From Chloroflexi bacterium RBG_13_51_18 (GTDB lineage Bacteria; Chloroflexota; Dehalococcoidia; Dehalococcoidales; RBG-16-60-22), in contig MGMR01000002.1 in the NCBI GenBank assembly GCA_001796495.1, positions 1 to 11,644 on the forward strand: DNA of 11,644 bases, in the 5' to 3' direction. This document shows, piece after piece, positions 5,113-11,644 of the stretch (position 1 is the first letter of the stretch; the number at the start of each line of letters is the position of its first letter). The translations under genes were made by a program, and so were the position numbers. The notes under the pieces are model-generated. The model did not search any database and was not told the DNA's origin. It was given only the letters and a program-made list of their open reading frames with translations.

Positions 5113-6021
5113 TTGGATAAAAAAGCCCTCGACTGGCTGCTGGCAGGACCGGCGTGGCTCAAGTATGCCGTGGAACTCCAGCTGCTGTACATTAAGCCGG
5201 ATATCGCCCCAGTATTGCAGGACAACTCTATTCAGAAACTAATTCTCCGGCTCAAAGGTAATAGCGCCGGTATCCCGGCTATAAAGTCGGGGAAAGTGCA
5301 TTATACGGAAGCAGGCAAAGCATACTGGGACCTGTTTTTCCTGGCGGACACAGGGCTGACGGTGGAAGACGCCGGGCTGGAAGCCGAGGCGGAGGAGATT
5401 TTCCGCTACCAGTCACGCGACGGCACCTTCACCATGCCCCCGAACGTACAGGATAACTACTTCTGCATGTCCGCAATACTCATTGCCTCGCTGGCAAAGA
5501 TGGGCTACCGCGACGACCCGCGGGTGATAAAGTACATCCGGGCGGCGATGAGCGCGCAGATGACCGGAGGCGGCTGGGACTGCTACGGCGACAGTTACGG
5601 GTCGGGGGACTCCTGCCCGATGGATGACATGAATATCCTGATGCTGTTAGGGCAATATTTAGATTATAGAGACAGTCCCAGGCTTCAGGGAGCCATCGAC
5701 CATTTGCTGGCGCACTGGGAGGAAGGGACGCACCTTTACGGTTTCGGGGTGGGAAAACGCTTCCGCAGCCTGCAATACCCGGCGGTAAAGTACGGCATCC
5801 TGCGGGTGCTGGACACCCTTTCGTTGTTTCCTTATGCCGTAAAGAAACAAGGGTTTCAGACCATGCTGGACTACGTTCACGGTAAAGCGGTAAGCGGCCG
5901 GTATTTTGCCGAACCGGCGGATATGGTTTATACTGATTTTGACTTCAGTCAAACGACAGAACCGAGCCGGTGGATTACGTTTCTGGTGAGCCGCATGGAG
6001 AAGAGAGTAGCAGGAGTTTAA
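5113..6021 (+). CDS. Alpha/alpha-toroid-like protein (prenyltransferase/squalene-cyclase-like), function unknown
   Basis: 302 aa, starting at TTG 5113. An in-frame stop at 5107 excludes a longer form, and the ribosome binding site is weak (AGG near 5102). Two QW-like elements are visible, QSRDGTF (100-106) and QMTGGGW (149-155), and a helical repeat of roughly 50-60 residues recurs: GYRDDPRVIKYIRAA (131-145) resembles DYRDSPRLQGAIDHLL (184-199). This is typical of the alpha/alpha toroid of terpene cyclases and protein prenyltransferases. The DxDD catalytic motif of squalene-hopene cyclase is not seen and the protein is about half the length of such cyclases, so a cyclase role is unlikely. Cysteines C118, C157 and C168 fall near the predicted core. 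No signal peptide or membrane segment is visible. It ends 20 nt before purL and is probably co-transcribed with it, but no link to purine synthesis can be read from the sequence. Confidence 0.85.
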   Translation: MDKKALDWLLAGPAWLKYAVELQLLYIKPDIAPVLQDNSIQKLILRLKGNSAGIPAIKSGKVHYTEAGKAYWDLFFLADTGLTVEDAGLEAEAEEIFRYQSRDGTFTMPPNVQDNYFCMSAILIASLAKMGYRDDPRVIKYIRAAMSAQMTGGGWDCYGDSYGSGDSCPMDDMNILMLLGQYLDYRDSPRLQGAIDHLLAHWEEGTHLYGFGVGKRFRSLQYPAVKYGILRVLDTLSLFPYAVKKQGFQTMLDYVHGKAVSGRYFAEPADMVYTDFDFSQTTEPSRWITFLVSRMEKRVAGV

Positions 6022-6041
6022 AGCAAAGAAGGGAGAAAGCT

Positions 6042-8891
6042 GTGTATCGCATAGAGGTCTCCATAAAAGAAGGATTTGCCGACCCGCGCTCGGAAGGGCT
6101 GCAAAAAGATATCCTCGACCTCGGCATTAACGCGGTCAAGCAGGCAAGGGTAAGCAGCATCTATTCGCTGGAAGGCAAGCTTAATGAAAAAGAGCTGATA
6201 ACCATTTGCCGCGAGTTGCTGACCGACCCGATTGTGGAGGAATTTTCTTACGAAGAAAGCCCTGTCCCCAAAGGCGCGCGGCTGGTGGAGGTGGCTTATA
6301 ATCCCGGCGTCATGGACCCGGTCGAAGAAAGCGTAAAAAAGGGCATCAGAGACCTCGGCATCAGCACGGTCAGCGCCGTCAGGACGGCGAAAAAATACCT
6401 GCTCTGGGGCGATATTTCCGACGATATTCTAAAGTCCATCTGCGATAAGCTGCTGGTCAACAGCGTTGTCCAGCACATCGTCGCTGATAAAGAAGCTGTA
6501 TCTCTGCCGTCAGCTAGCTATAAATTTAAACTGGAAAAGATAGATATAGCCGCTATGGACGATGACGCCCTGATGGAGTTAAGCAAGGGCAGGTTCTGGC
6601 TGAACATACATGAAATGCGCATTATCCAGGACTATTTTAAGAAACTGGGGCGGCAGCCTACCGACGTGGAACTGGAAACACTGGCACAAACATGGTCGGA
6701 GCACTGCTGTCACAAGACATTTAAAGCCAGGATAACACTCGGCAACAAAGTAATCGATAACCTGATGAAAAGTACGGTGATGAAGGTGACTCAGGAACTC
6801 AATAAGCCGTGGTGCCTTTCTGTCTTTAAGGATAATGCCGGTGTTATCGATTTCGATGGCCGTTACGCCGTTAATTTCAAGGTAGAGACCCATAACCACC
6901 CCTCGGCGGTCGAGCCTTACGGCGGCGCGGCTACGGGCATCGGCGGCGTTATCCGCGATGCTATGGGCACCGGACTCGGCGCCAAGCCCATCCTCAACAC
7001 GGATGTTTTCTGCTTCGGCCTGCCGGATATGCCCCATGCCGACCTGCCAAAAGGCGTTTTACACCCGCGCCGTATCTTCAAAGGTGTCCGCGCCGGCGTG
7101 GCGGATTACGGCAACCGCATGGGCATCCCCACCTCAAACGGCTCTATCTTCTTCGATGAGCGTTACGTGGGCAATCCGCTGGTCTATTGCGGCACCGTGG
7201 GTATAATGCCCGCTAGCATGAGCCAGAAAGGCCGGCAAAGGCCTGGCGACCTCGTAGTGCTGGTTGGGGGCAAAACGGGCAGGGACGGCATCCACGGCGT
7301 TACCTTTGCTTCCGGTGAGCTGGATAAGCAATCGGAAACGCTTTCTTCAAATTCAGTGCAAATAGGCAACCCGATTGTGGAAAAGAAAGCCCTCGATGCT
7401 ATTTTGCAGGCGCGCGGACTCGGCCTTTACGTCCGCATCCATGATGTCGGCGGCGGGGGACTGTCCTCCGCGGTCGGTGAAGTGGGAGAAGAGACCGGCG
7501 TTAAGGTCAATCTTGAAACAGTCCCGCTGAAATACTCCGGCCTGTCTTACATGGAAATCTGGATATCGGAATCTCAGGAGCGTATGCTGCTGGCGGTCCC
7601 TCCGGAGAACATCGACCGTTTCCTGGCTATCTGTAAGAACGAGGATGCGGATGCGGTGGTCATCGGTGAATTCACGGACAACCGCCGCCTTCAGCTTTTT
7701 TATGAAGGCAACCTGGTCTGCGACATGGATATGGCCTTCCTGCATAACGGCCTGCCGCAGCTCGAGCGTGAAGCTGTCTGGGAACAGCCGAAGTACCCGG
7801 AACCGGCTTTTAAAATGCCTTCCGACCTTACGGAAGACCTGAAAAAGATTCTGGGTTCCTGGAACGTTTGCAGCAAGGAATGGGTCATCCGCCAGTACGA
7901 CCACGAGGTGCAAGGCACCAGCGTGTTAAAACCCCTCGTCGGCAAGACGAATGACGGCCCCGGCGATGCCGCCGTTATCCGTCCCCTTGCAGATTCGATT
8001 AAAGGGCTGATAGTCTCCAACGGTATTAATCCCAAATACGGTGATATCGACCCGTACTGGATGGCAGCGTCAGCCATCGACGAGGCAGTCAGGCAGGTTA
8101 TCGCGGTGGGCGGCGACCTGGAAGAGGTGGCCCTGCTGGACAATTTCTGCTGGGGCAACCCGGAAAAGCCCGACCGGCTGGGAGCACTGGTAAGAGCGGC
8201 GCAGGCCTGCTACGACATCGCCATGGTCTACGGCACGCCGTTTATCTCCGGCAAGGACAGCCTTTATAACGAGTACGAAACAGGTAAAGAAACCATCTGC
8301 ATCCCACCGACGCTGCTGATATCGGCGATGGGGGTGATGGATGACATCGATAAAGCCGTCACTATGGACTGCAAGCAGGACGGCGACCTTATTTATATCG
8401 TCGGCGCTACGTATAACGAACTCGGGGGTTCACACTACTACTCAATTCACGGTCATGTCGGCAACAGCGTACCGAAAGTTAACCCGGAAAAAGGCAAACA
8501 ATTAATGAATGCCTTGTCTGCAGCGACGAAAAAAGGTCTGGTTAAAGCCTGCCATGACCTTAGCGAGGGGGGAATAGGGGTAGCGGCGGCAGAAATGGCT
8601 TTTGCCGGAGGACTGGGTATGACGATCGACCTGAAAAACGCACCGCTGGGCGAAGCAATAGAACGGGATGACTATATATTATTTTCGGAGTCGAACAGCC
8701 GTTTTCTGGTGGAAATAGCTCCCGAAGATAAAAAGGCGTTTGAAAAAGCGATGGCGGGGACGGCATGCGCGGAGGTGGGGCGAGTAACAAAGGATAAAAA
8801 GATGGTGGTCAAGGGTCGGAACAGCAAGGCAGTCCTTACTGCATCCATCGATGAGTTGAAAGAAGCGTGGCAGAAACCTTTAAGGTGGTAG
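6042..8891 (+). CDS. purL: FGAM synthase large subunit with two fused PurS-like domains (PurS-PurS-PurL)
   Basis: 949 aa from GTG 6042, which has GGGAG (6031-6035) with a 6-nt spacer. An in-frame ATG at 5970 would add 24 non-conserved residues and overlap the previous gene, so it is rejected. Two PurS-like repeats come first (about 2-71 and 80-150; compare DPRSEGLQKDILDLGI with DPVEESVKKGIRDLGI). A linker domain ending TWSEHCCHKTF (217-227) follows, then the duplicated AIRS-type catalytic core: KVETHNHPSAVEPYGGAATG (280-299), GGKTGRDGIHG (409-419), HDVGGGG (467-473), SESQERM (509-515), SGKDSLYNE (736-744) and CHDLSEGGIG (837-846). It makes FGAM from FGAR, ATP and ammonia, step 4 of purine synthesis. 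There is no glutaminase domain; purQ follows. The length lies between small PurL (about 740 aa with free PurS) and the roughly 1300-aa E. coli type. The stop overlaps the purQ ribosome binding site. Confidence 0.96.
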   Translation: MYRIEVSIKEGFADPRSEGLQKDILDLGINAVKQARVSSIYSLEGKLNEKELITICRELLTDPIVEEFSYEESPVPKGARLVEVAYNPGVMDPVEESVKKGIRDLGISTVSAVRTAKKYLLWGDISDDILKSICDKLLVNSVVQHIVADKEAVSLPSASYKFKLEKIDIAAMDDDALMELSKGRFWLNIHEMRIIQDYFKKLGRQPTDVELETLAQTWSEHCCHKTFKARITLGNKVIDNLMKSTVMKVTQELNKPWCLSVFKDNAGVIDFDGRYAVNFKVETHNHPSAVEPYGGAATGIGGVIRDAMGTGLGAKPILNTDVFCFGLPDMPHADLPKGVLHPRRIFKGVRAGVADYGNRMGIPTSNGSIFFDERYVGNPLVYCGTVGIMPASMSQKGRQRPGDLVVLVGGKTGRDGIHGVTFASGELDKQSETLSSNSVQIGNPIVEKKALDAILQARGLGLYVRIHDVGGGGLSSAVGEVGEETGVKVNLETVPLKYSGLSYMEIWISESQERMLLAVPPENIDRFLAICKNEDADAVVIGEFTDNRRLQLFYEGNLVCDMDMAFLHNGLPQLEREAVWEQPKYPEPAFKMPSDLTEDLKKILGSWNVCSKEWVIRQYDHEVQGTSVLKPLVGKTNDGPGDAAVIRPLADSIKGLIVSNGINPKYGDIDPYWMAASAIDEAVRQVIAVGGDLEEVALLDNFCWGNPEKPDRLGALVRAAQACYDIAMVYGTPFISGKDSLYNEYETGKETICIPPTLLISAMGVMDDIDKAVTMDCKQDGDLIYIVGATYNELGGSHYYSIHGHVGNSVPKVNPEKGKQLMNALSAATKKGLVKACHDLSEGGIGVAAAEMAFAGGLGMTIDLKNAPLGEAIERDDYILFSESNSRFLVEIAPEDKKAFEKAMAGTACAEVGRVTKDKKMVVKGRNSKAVLTASIDELKEAWQKPLRW

Positions 8892-8898
8892 GAGCGAA

Positions 8899-9669
8899 AT
8901 GAATAAAGTAAGAGTTTTAATGTTGCGGGCTCCCGGGACCAACCGAGACGTTGATACACAAATCGCTTTTGAAGAGGTCGGGGCAGAGGTGGAATCGGCG
9001 CTGGTCACCGAGTTAGTACGTAAGGATAAAAGCCTGGCCGATTATCATATATTAATGATTCCCGGGGGCTTTACGTACGGTGACGACATTTCTGCCGGTA
9101 AAATTATGGCCAACGAGATAAGGCTGAGGCTGGGTGAGGATATAAAGAAATTCGTGGCGGACGGGCGGCTGGTGATGGGCATCTGCAACGGCTTCCAGGC
9201 GCTGGTGAAAACAGGTATTTTGCCCGGCATAGCGGGGCAGAGCGCCCAGCCGGTGACCCTAACCAATAACGATTCCGGCAAATTCGAGTGCCGCTGGGTA
9301 TATCTAAAGGTAAACGAGAAAAGCCCGTGTGTTTTTACTAGGGGGATAAGGGGTATTTATGCCCCGATAGCGCACGGGGAAGGCAAGCTGGTGGCCGGGC
9401 CGGGGATGGCGGAAAAATTGAATATCGCCCTGCAATACGTCGATGAAAAGGGGAAAACGGGGGCGGGCTACCCGCACAATCCAAACGGCTCCATAAAAGA
9501 TATAGCGGGTATCTGCGATGCTACCGGCCGCATCTTCGGGATGATGCCCCACCCGGAGGACTTTATCCGCTGGACACAACATCCCCGCTGGACGCTGGAA
9601 AAACCGAGGGAAGACCTGCTGGGCTTGCAGATATTTACCAATGCGGTAGCGTGGGCGAAGGGAATTTAA
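8899..9669 (+). CDS. purQ: FGAM synthase glutaminase subunit
   Basis: 256 aa class I glutamine amidotransferase. It hydrolyses glutamine and channels ammonia to PurL. The catalytic triad is visible: nucleophile C96 in GICNGFQ, and H218 and E220 in PHPE. The oxyanion loop lies around PGGFTYGDDISAG (55-67), and AHGEG (158-162) is also typical of PurQ. It is somewhat longer than the roughly 227-aa PurQ of Bacillus subtilis, with extra residues before and after PHPE; this resembles the glutaminase domain of long FGAM synthases and fits the two-PurS-domain partner. The ribosome binding site AGGAG (8890-8894) overlaps the purL stop, and the 7-nt gap suggests translational coupling. It is the last gene of the operon in the window and converges on acpP with only 39 nt between stops, where no clear terminator hairpin is visible. 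Confidence 0.97.
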   Translation: MNKVRVLMLRAPGTNRDVDTQIAFEEVGAEVESALVTELVRKDKSLADYHILMIPGGFTYGDDISAGKIMANEIRLRLGEDIKKFVADGRLVMGICNGFQALVKTGILPGIAGQSAQPVTLTNNDSGKFECRWVYLKVNEKSPCVFTRGIRGIYAPIAHGEGKLVAGPGMAEKLNIALQYVDEKGKTGAGYPHNPNGSIKDIAGICDATGRIFGMMPHPEDFIRWTQHPRWTLEKPREDLLGLQIFTNAVAWAKGI

Positions 9670-9708
9670 ACACAGGGACAGCTAAATGATGTTGGTGGCG
9701 GAAGGGTT

Positions 9709-9969
9709 TTAAAGCTCAATCCCCTGTTCTTTAAGATAGTCGATAGCGTCCTGGATAGTAATTATCTTTTCCGCCGCTTCATCAGGAATTTCCAGTTTCT
9801 TTTCCGGCGTGCTGAATGTTTCTTCAATAGACATTATCAGTTCAACCAGGTCCAGAGAATCGGCACCCAAGTCCTCAACAAAGCTGGCGGTGGGCACGAT
9901 ATCCTTTTCATCAACACCGAGCTGCTCCACAACCATAGCTTTTATCTTCTCAAAAACCGATGCTGCCAC
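9709..9969 (-). CDS. acpP: Acyl carrier protein
   Basis: 86 aa from a GTG at 9969. It carries growing acyl chains on a 4'-phosphopantetheine arm in fatty acid synthesis (cytoplasm). The attachment serine is S38 in the DSL motif of DLGADSLDLVELIM. The acidic helices and the C-terminal pattern (DEAAEKIITIQDAIDYL) are typical. The open frame extends upstream to an ATG at 10008, which would overlap nusB and add MPAASTLVKRGKN. However, GGGGG 6 nt before the GTG, and the usual ACP length of about 77-85 aa, favour GTG 9969. It lies 25 nt downstream of nusB and is probably co-transcribed with it. No other fatty-acid synthesis gene is in the window, so it could be a housekeeping ACP or one serving another pathway; the sequence looks like the housekeeping kind. 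Confidence 0.95.
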   Translation of the reverse strand: MAASVFEKIKAMVVEQLGVDEKDIVPTASFVEDLGADSLDLVELIMSIEETFSTPEKKLEIPDEAAEKIITIQDAIDYLKEQGIEL

Positions 9970-9994
9970 GTTTTTCCCCCTTTTAACGAGTGTA

Positions 9995-10405
9995 CTAGCG
10001 GCCGGCAATTGCGCTGACCGACCCTAAGACCCCATTTATAAACTTGGCCGAACTGCCGGCGCCAAACGTTTTGGCCAGTTCAACCGCTTCATTTACAACT
10101 ACTTTAACCGGTACTTTATTATCAAATAAAATTTCAAAGATTGCAAGTCTAAGTACATTGCGGTCGATTATCGCCAGCTGTTCCACAGGGTAGGCCGGAG
10201 CATATTTTTGAATAGTAAGGTCGATTTCATCCATTTTTTCAACGGTACCGCTTACCAAACCGCGCGAGAATTCGCTTACTTCCGGAGAAAGGCCGGCCTC
10301 AGTGAGCAGTCTGTCTATCGCCGCCTCGGGTCGGCGGGCGACGGAATCGACCTCATATAACGCCTGCAGGGCGAGTATACGGGCTTTGCGTCTTGTCCCT
10401 TTCAT
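9995..10405 (-). CDS. nusB: Transcription antitermination factor NusB
   Basis: 136 aa, standard NusB length. It binds boxA RNA with S10 (NusE) and supports antitermination of rRNA transcription. The basic N-terminus MKGTRRKARILALQALYEVD matches the RNA-binding helix of the family. The conserved later blocks NVLRLAIFEIL and VVVNEAVELAKTFG...SAKFINGVLG are present. The protein should be all-helical and cytoplasmic. The ribosome binding site is modest (AGGA, about 9 nt before the ATG), and the leader is short if the extended -10 at 10435-10427 is used. nusB is often next to ribH; here it heads a pair with acpP. Confidence 0.95.
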   Translation of the reverse strand: MKGTRRKARILALQALYEVDSVARRPEAAIDRLLTEAGLSPEVSEFSRGLVSGTVEKMDEIDLTIQKYAPAYPVEQLAIIDRNVLRLAIFEILFDNKVPVKVVVNEAVELAKTFGAGSSAKFINGVLGSVSAIAGR

Positions 10406-10426
10406 ATTTTAATGTCCTGAACAATA

Positions 10427-10435
10427 ATTATAGCA
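10427..10435 (-). promoter_or_regulatory. Extended -10 promoter of nusB-acpP
   Basis: On the minus strand the sequence reads TGCTATAAT, a perfect extended -10 (TGnTATAAT). No good -35 is present 16-18 bp upstream, as is common for extended -10 promoters. The predicted start near 10420 leaves about 15 nt before the nusB ATG. Confidence 0.6.
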
Positions 10436-10523
10436 TAACATGCAGGCACCTAGAAACGGGACAGATTTCAAACAGCTTGAATACCTCCATCGAACGCGAT
10501 AAAGTTAATACAGAAGGTCTTTT

Positions 10524-11438
10524 ATGCACCGGGAAGAAGAGAAAACAGACGCTACTCTCGTCAGGCCGTTAAAGATAACGCTGGGGCTGGTGCTGGTCAT
10601 CATGATAGCCGAGATAATCGGCGGGGTGTTCAGCAACAGCCTTGCCCTCTTGAGCGACGCCGGACATATGCTCACGGACGCGCTGGCGCTGGGGCTCAGC
10701 CTGTTCGCCATCAACCTGGCGAGACGACCGGCCACGGCGACCAAGACATACGGCTATCACCGCGCAGAAATCATGGCGGCACTGGCCAACGGCACCATCC
10801 TAATCCTGGTCTCCATCTTTATCTTCTACGAGGCGTACAGGAGATTCCTGGAAGAGCCGGCAATAAAAAGCCCGCTGATGCTCATCGTGGCGAGTATAGG
10901 GCTGGCAGCCAACCTTACCGGGCTTTACCTGCTGCGGAGGGGCAGTCGTAAAAGCATCAATATCAAAGCCGCTTTCTGGCATGTCATCGGCGATACGTTG
11001 TCTTCCGTGGCAGTGATTATCGCCGGGGTGATTATCTACTTCACGGGCTGGTATATAGCCGACCCGATACTGGCGGTGGTTATCGGCACCGTGATACTGT
11101 GGGGGGCGGCGCGGATTGTCAAAGAGTCGGTGGATATCCTTTTAGAGTCGGTGCCGCCCCATATCGATATGGAAGAGGTCGTTACCAGGGTGAAAGGCAT
11201 TGCCGGGGTAGAAGGCCTGCATGATGTACATGTCTGGACGATTACCTCCGGCATCTACGCCTTGAGCGCCCACTTGGACATTACCGACCAGACCGTAAGC
11301 CAGAGCTGCGACATTTTAGCGAAGGTAAACGATGTGCTGGCCAACGATTTCAATATCACGCATACGACGCTGCAAACCGAATGCGAATCCTGCCCGACGG
11401 GGCTGAAATGCAACCTACCGCAGCAGAACGAAAAGTAA
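10524..11438 (+). CDS. Cation diffusion facilitator metal/proton antiporter (CzcD/ZitB-like)
   Basis: 304 aa inner-membrane transporter that exports divalent cations, most likely Zn2+ (perhaps Cd2+ or Co2+), in exchange for protons. Six membrane segments can be seen at about 16-37, 39-65, 82-104, 117-137, 151-173 and 178-195. The transport-site residues are intact: H48-x-x-x-D52 in SDAGHMLTDALALG (helix 2) and H153-x-x-x-D157 in HVIGDTLSS (helix 5). This HxxxD/HxxxD set is typical of Zn-type rather than Mn- or Fe-type CDF proteins. The cytoplasmic C-terminal domain (about 205-286) contains HDVHVWTITSG and ends in a Cys-bearing tail (C287, C290, C296). AAGG lies 6 nt before the ATG. A weak promoter may be TTGAAT (10477-10482) and TAAAGT (10500-10505), 17 bp apart. 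It is transcribed divergently from nusB with no metal-regulator gene beside it. Confidence 0.95.
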   Translation: MHREEEKTDATLVRPLKITLGLVLVIMIAEIIGGVFSNSLALLSDAGHMLTDALALGLSLFAINLARRPATATKTYGYHRAEIMAALANGTILILVSIFIFYEAYRRFLEEPAIKSPLMLIVASIGLAANLTGLYLLRRGSRKSINIKAAFWHVIGDTLSSVAVIIAGVIIYFTGWYIADPILAVVIGTVILWGAARIVKESVDILLESVPPHIDMEEVVTRVKGIAGVEGLHDVHVWTITSGIYALSAHLDITDQTVSQSCDILAKVNDVLANDFNITHTTLQTECESCPTGLKCNLPQQNEK

Positions 11439-11644
11439 CCACTCCCTTATTAATCTTTCCACAGCAAGCCGGGTTTCAGTTATTTGTTTTATTGTTTTTT
11501 AAATTTTTTTTCTGCGTCTTAGCTTCAAAGTGAAGCTGATTTGTTTTTATTTGTTTGTATTTTTGTCATATATTTATGTTAAGTTCAGCTACGGACTCTG
11601 ATTCTTCCCTTTTAAAGTGATAACGGGTTTCATTCTCTTTACTC
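11439..11644. other. Gene-free AT-rich 3' end of window
   Basis: Apart from the terminator hairpin near 11521, this 206-bp stretch is T-rich, with long T runs at about 11478-11512 and 11541-11565, and shows no open reading frame, tRNA or repeat I can support. It may be the downstream flank of the exporter gene and the upstream or downstream flank of a gene beyond the edge. Confidence 0.5.
11519..11552 (+). terminator. Rho-independent terminator after the cation exporter gene
   Basis: AGCTTCA (11521-11527) pairs with TGAAGCT (11531-11537) around a 3-nt loop, extended by a G-U and an A-U pair, and is followed by a T-rich tail. It lies about 80 nt after the stop at 11438. Confidence 0.6.

Noticed and set aside
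5113..6021. Calling the toroid-like protein a squalene-hopene or terpene cyclase
   Set aside because: It is too short and lacks the DxDD catalytic motif; only fold-level similarity is supportable.
7353..7913. Minus-strand open frame of 186 codons inside purL
   Set aside because: Antisense to conserved PurL motifs, with no protein family resemblance.
9969..10008. Longer acyl carrier protein starting at ATG 10008
   Set aside because: It would overlap the end of nusB and add 13 non-ACP residues; the GTG at 9969 has a proper ribosome binding site and gives a typical length.
11565..11578. GTCATATATT near the window end, resembling the motif at 2311
   Set aside because: It lacks the right half of the dyad and sits in T-rich DNA after a terminator, so it is probably coincidence. 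It also shows that the left half alone can occur by chance.

Overview
The window looks like a chromosomal stretch from an anaerobic or microaerotolerant bacterium. The protein sequences and the purine gene layout (two PurS-like domains fused to PurL, with a separate PurQ) suggest a Chloroflexota relative, possibly Dehalococcoidia. That assignment rests on protein impression only; no rRNA or tRNA gene is present to confirm it. Base composition and codon use look even across the window, and no insertion sequence, integrase, CRISPR array or phage gene is visible.

Positions 1-3980 form an oxygen and peroxide defence region. A minus-strand operon reads fprA (flavodiiron protein, 2255 to 1071), a small protein of unknown function (1046 to 801), an Fe/Mn superoxide dismutase (770 to 192) and a ferritin-like/rubrerythrin-type diiron protein cut by the window edge (163 to 1). 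The gaps are only 24-30 nt and each gene has its own Shine-Dalgarno sequence. A clade-3-like haem catalase, katA (2466-3980), is divergently transcribed and ends at a strong hairpin terminator. Together these proteins could remove O2, superoxide and H2O2. The 210-bp kat-fpr spacer holds a good katA promoter and repeated, dyad-like motifs that could bind a shared regulator.

Positions 4079-4879 hold two tandem minus-strand paralogues of about 125 aa, roughly two-thirds identical, with no function I can assign. Upstream of them (4880-5112) is a divergent control region with a 12-bp perfect palindrome that gives a TATAAT on both strands and a 21-bp operator-like dyad.

Positions 5113-9669 are a plus-strand purine operon: an unknown 302-aa protein resembling an alpha/alpha toroid (prenyltransferase/squalene-cyclase-like), then purL with an unusual PurS-PurS-PurL architecture, then purQ. 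PurL and PurQ form FGAM synthase, step 4 of de novo purine synthesis.

Positions 9709-10405 are a minus-strand nusB-acpP pair (transcription antitermination factor and acyl carrier protein), convergent with purQ and preceded by an extended -10 promoter. Positions 10524-11438 encode a cation diffusion facilitator with a Cys-containing C-terminal tail, followed by a terminator hairpin and T-rich, gene-free DNA to the window end.

Most of the window is recognisable housekeeping and stress-defence DNA. The best candidates for something undescribed are the 81-aa protein inside the reactive-oxygen operon, the tandem 125-aa paralogues with their palindromic control region, and the toroid-like protein at the head of the purine operon.
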